From positions 1-5,517 of the forward strand of contig JAJYPA010000539.1 in the NCBI GenBank assembly GCA_021795795.1: a DNA stretch of 5,517 nucleotides, read 5' to 3'. The notes under the pieces were generated by a model. It made no database searches. It had not been told where the DNA came from and worked only from the letters and a program-made list of their open reading frames with translations. How positions within the stretch are numbered: the first letter of the stretch is position 1; the number at the start of each line of letters is the position of its first letter. Positions 5,034 through 5,517 of this stretch are shown here, piece after piece. The DNA comes from Pseudomonadota bacterium (GTDB taxonomy: Bacteria > Pseudomonadota > Gammaproteobacteria > Halothiobacillales > Halothiobacillaceae). The position numbers and the translations under genes were made by a program.

Positions 5034-5135
5034 CTGCTTCTGTATTTTAGCGAAAGGCCTGAAATTATCGATGCTTTGCGTGACCTGATTGGCGGGGCTC
5101 TGGAAGGGGAAATACTCCCGGTAACAGTTCAATAG
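5034..5135 (+). CDS. Possible tiny ORF (33 codons) after the helicase, non-canonical or broken start
   Basis: One frame open from 5013 to TAG 5133-5135 reads as an ordinary amphipathic peptide, LLLYFSERPEIIDALRDL followed by IGGALEGEILPVTVQ. A strong GGAGGA (5021-5026) sits just before it, but the frame has no ATG, GTG or TTG at a useful position. CTG 5034 lies eight bases after GGAGG, which is ideal spacing for a rare CTG start. The ATG at 5027 touches the GGAGGA and is followed at once by TGA. Dropping one base (T5030) would put that ATG in frame as MELLLYFSE. It may be a real small gene started at CTG, the broken start of a gene, or a chance open frame. No family is recognised. Confidence 0.3.
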   Translation: MLLYFSERPEIIDALRDLIGGALEGEILPVTVQ

Positions 5136-5229
5136 AGGTTTTGCCGCATACCAATCGGCCCTAAAGATCTATTTGCTGCGGCCACGCGTGTAAACTGTCT
5201 TCATCTGAACCACTGGCAAAAGGCATCCA

Positions 5230-5517
5230 ATGTCACAAGTCCTGATCATCGATACGGAAACCACCGGTTTCACCGAACCCGTCGAACCTATTGAGGTCGC
5301 TTGGGCTCAGTTGGATGCTGGGCCGATAAACCCAGACCTTGACTTGGCACTAGACCTGATGGGCAGATTCGATCAGCGTTACAAGCCGAGTCAACCCATT
5401 TCCTTCGGCGCCATGGCGACACACCATATTACCGATGCGGATCTGGTTGATTGCCCACCGTCCGCCGATTTTTCGTTGCCTGAAAATACGACTTTCCTGG
5501 TCGGCCACAATATCGAC
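5230..5517 (+). CDS. DEDD-family 3'-5' exonuclease (RNase T / DnaQ type), N-terminal part
   Basis: ATG 5230 follows AAAAGG (5218-5223) at six bases, and the frame stays open through the right edge, giving 96 codons. The protein begins MSQVLIIDTETTGF: Exo I motif DTETTG at residues 8-13, whose Asp8 and Glu10 bind the two catalytic metal ions. A central stretch RYKPSQPISFGAMATHHIT (about 50-69) is the helix/loop seen in DnaQ-like nucleases. The visible end, VGHNID (91-96), is the start of the Exo II motif (HN-x-x-(F/Y)-D). Exo III with its His/Tyr and Asp would lie outside the window. The enzyme should remove nucleotides from 3' ends of single-stranded DNA or RNA in the cytoplasm. No polymerase part is visible, so it is likely a free-standing exonuclease. 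Placed behind a Suv3-type helicase, it could serve as its nuclease partner, by inference. Confidence 0.88.
   Translation, partial: MSQVLIIDTETTGFTEPVEPIEVAWAQLDAGPINPDLDLALDLMGRFDQRYKPSQPISFGAMATHHITDADLVDCPPSADFSLPENTTFLVGHNID

Noticed and set aside
5143..5182. Inverted repeat GCCGCA / TGCGGC upstream of the exonuclease gene
   Set aside because: Six-base arms separated by 28 bases are expected by chance, and no promoter boxes fit around them.
1..5517. tRNA, rRNA, CRISPR array, insertion-sequence ends, attachment site
   Set aside because: No cloverleaf with a CCA end, no regularly spaced repeats, no transposase or integrase gene and no long terminal inverted repeats were found on reading both strands.

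Overview
The window comes from a Gram-negative bacterium of moderate GC content. It encodes an outer-membrane beta-barrel protein with a signal peptide and a C-terminal phenylalanine, and its expression signals are ordinary sigma70 and Shine-Dalgarno types. The mix of proteins (Suv3-type helicase, CspA, many short unrecognised genes) would fit a proteobacterium such as an Acidithiobacillus relative, but that is a guess from gene style, not from any marker. The left half is a patchwork of short genes typical of an accessory region. The right half looks like a nucleic-acid-metabolism block.

Left part, + strand (1-2031): the 3' end of an unrecognised gene (2-151) is followed 12 bp later by a 55-residue two-helix membrane protein (164-331). 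Next come a 101-residue winged-helix-like protein (420-725) and a leader carrying paired TGTAACA repeats and a hairpin with a T tract. An outer-membrane beta-barrel protein follows (860-1699), then a small glycine/alanine-rich membrane protein (1780-2031).

Middle, - strand (2088-3161, read right to left): a cold-shock protein (2958-3161) with its own promoter and a good rho-independent terminator. Two short, highly charged proteins follow (2512-2874 and 2088-2443). They share a layout not recognised here: a coiled coil, then a (V/A)PGW motif at nearly the same residue position, then a helical tail. They look like diverged tandem paralogues. The second has an excellent ribosome binding site and ATG, but the ATG is out of frame with the body by one base.

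Right part, + strand (3388-5517): diverging from the cold-shock gene is a full-length Suv3-type superfamily 2 helicase with a C-terminal four-cysteine zinc-ribbon-like tail. A possible very small ORF with no ordinary start follows. The window ends in the N-terminal 96 codons of a DEDD (RNase T / DNA polymerase III epsilon type) 3'-5' exonuclease. An RNA chaperone, an RNA/DNA helicase and a 3'-5' exonuclease side by side suggest a degradosome-like RNA-handling locus. That link rests on gene order and family knowledge and is not shown by the sequence itself.

No rRNA, tRNA, CRISPR array, transposase or insertion-sequence end was seen.
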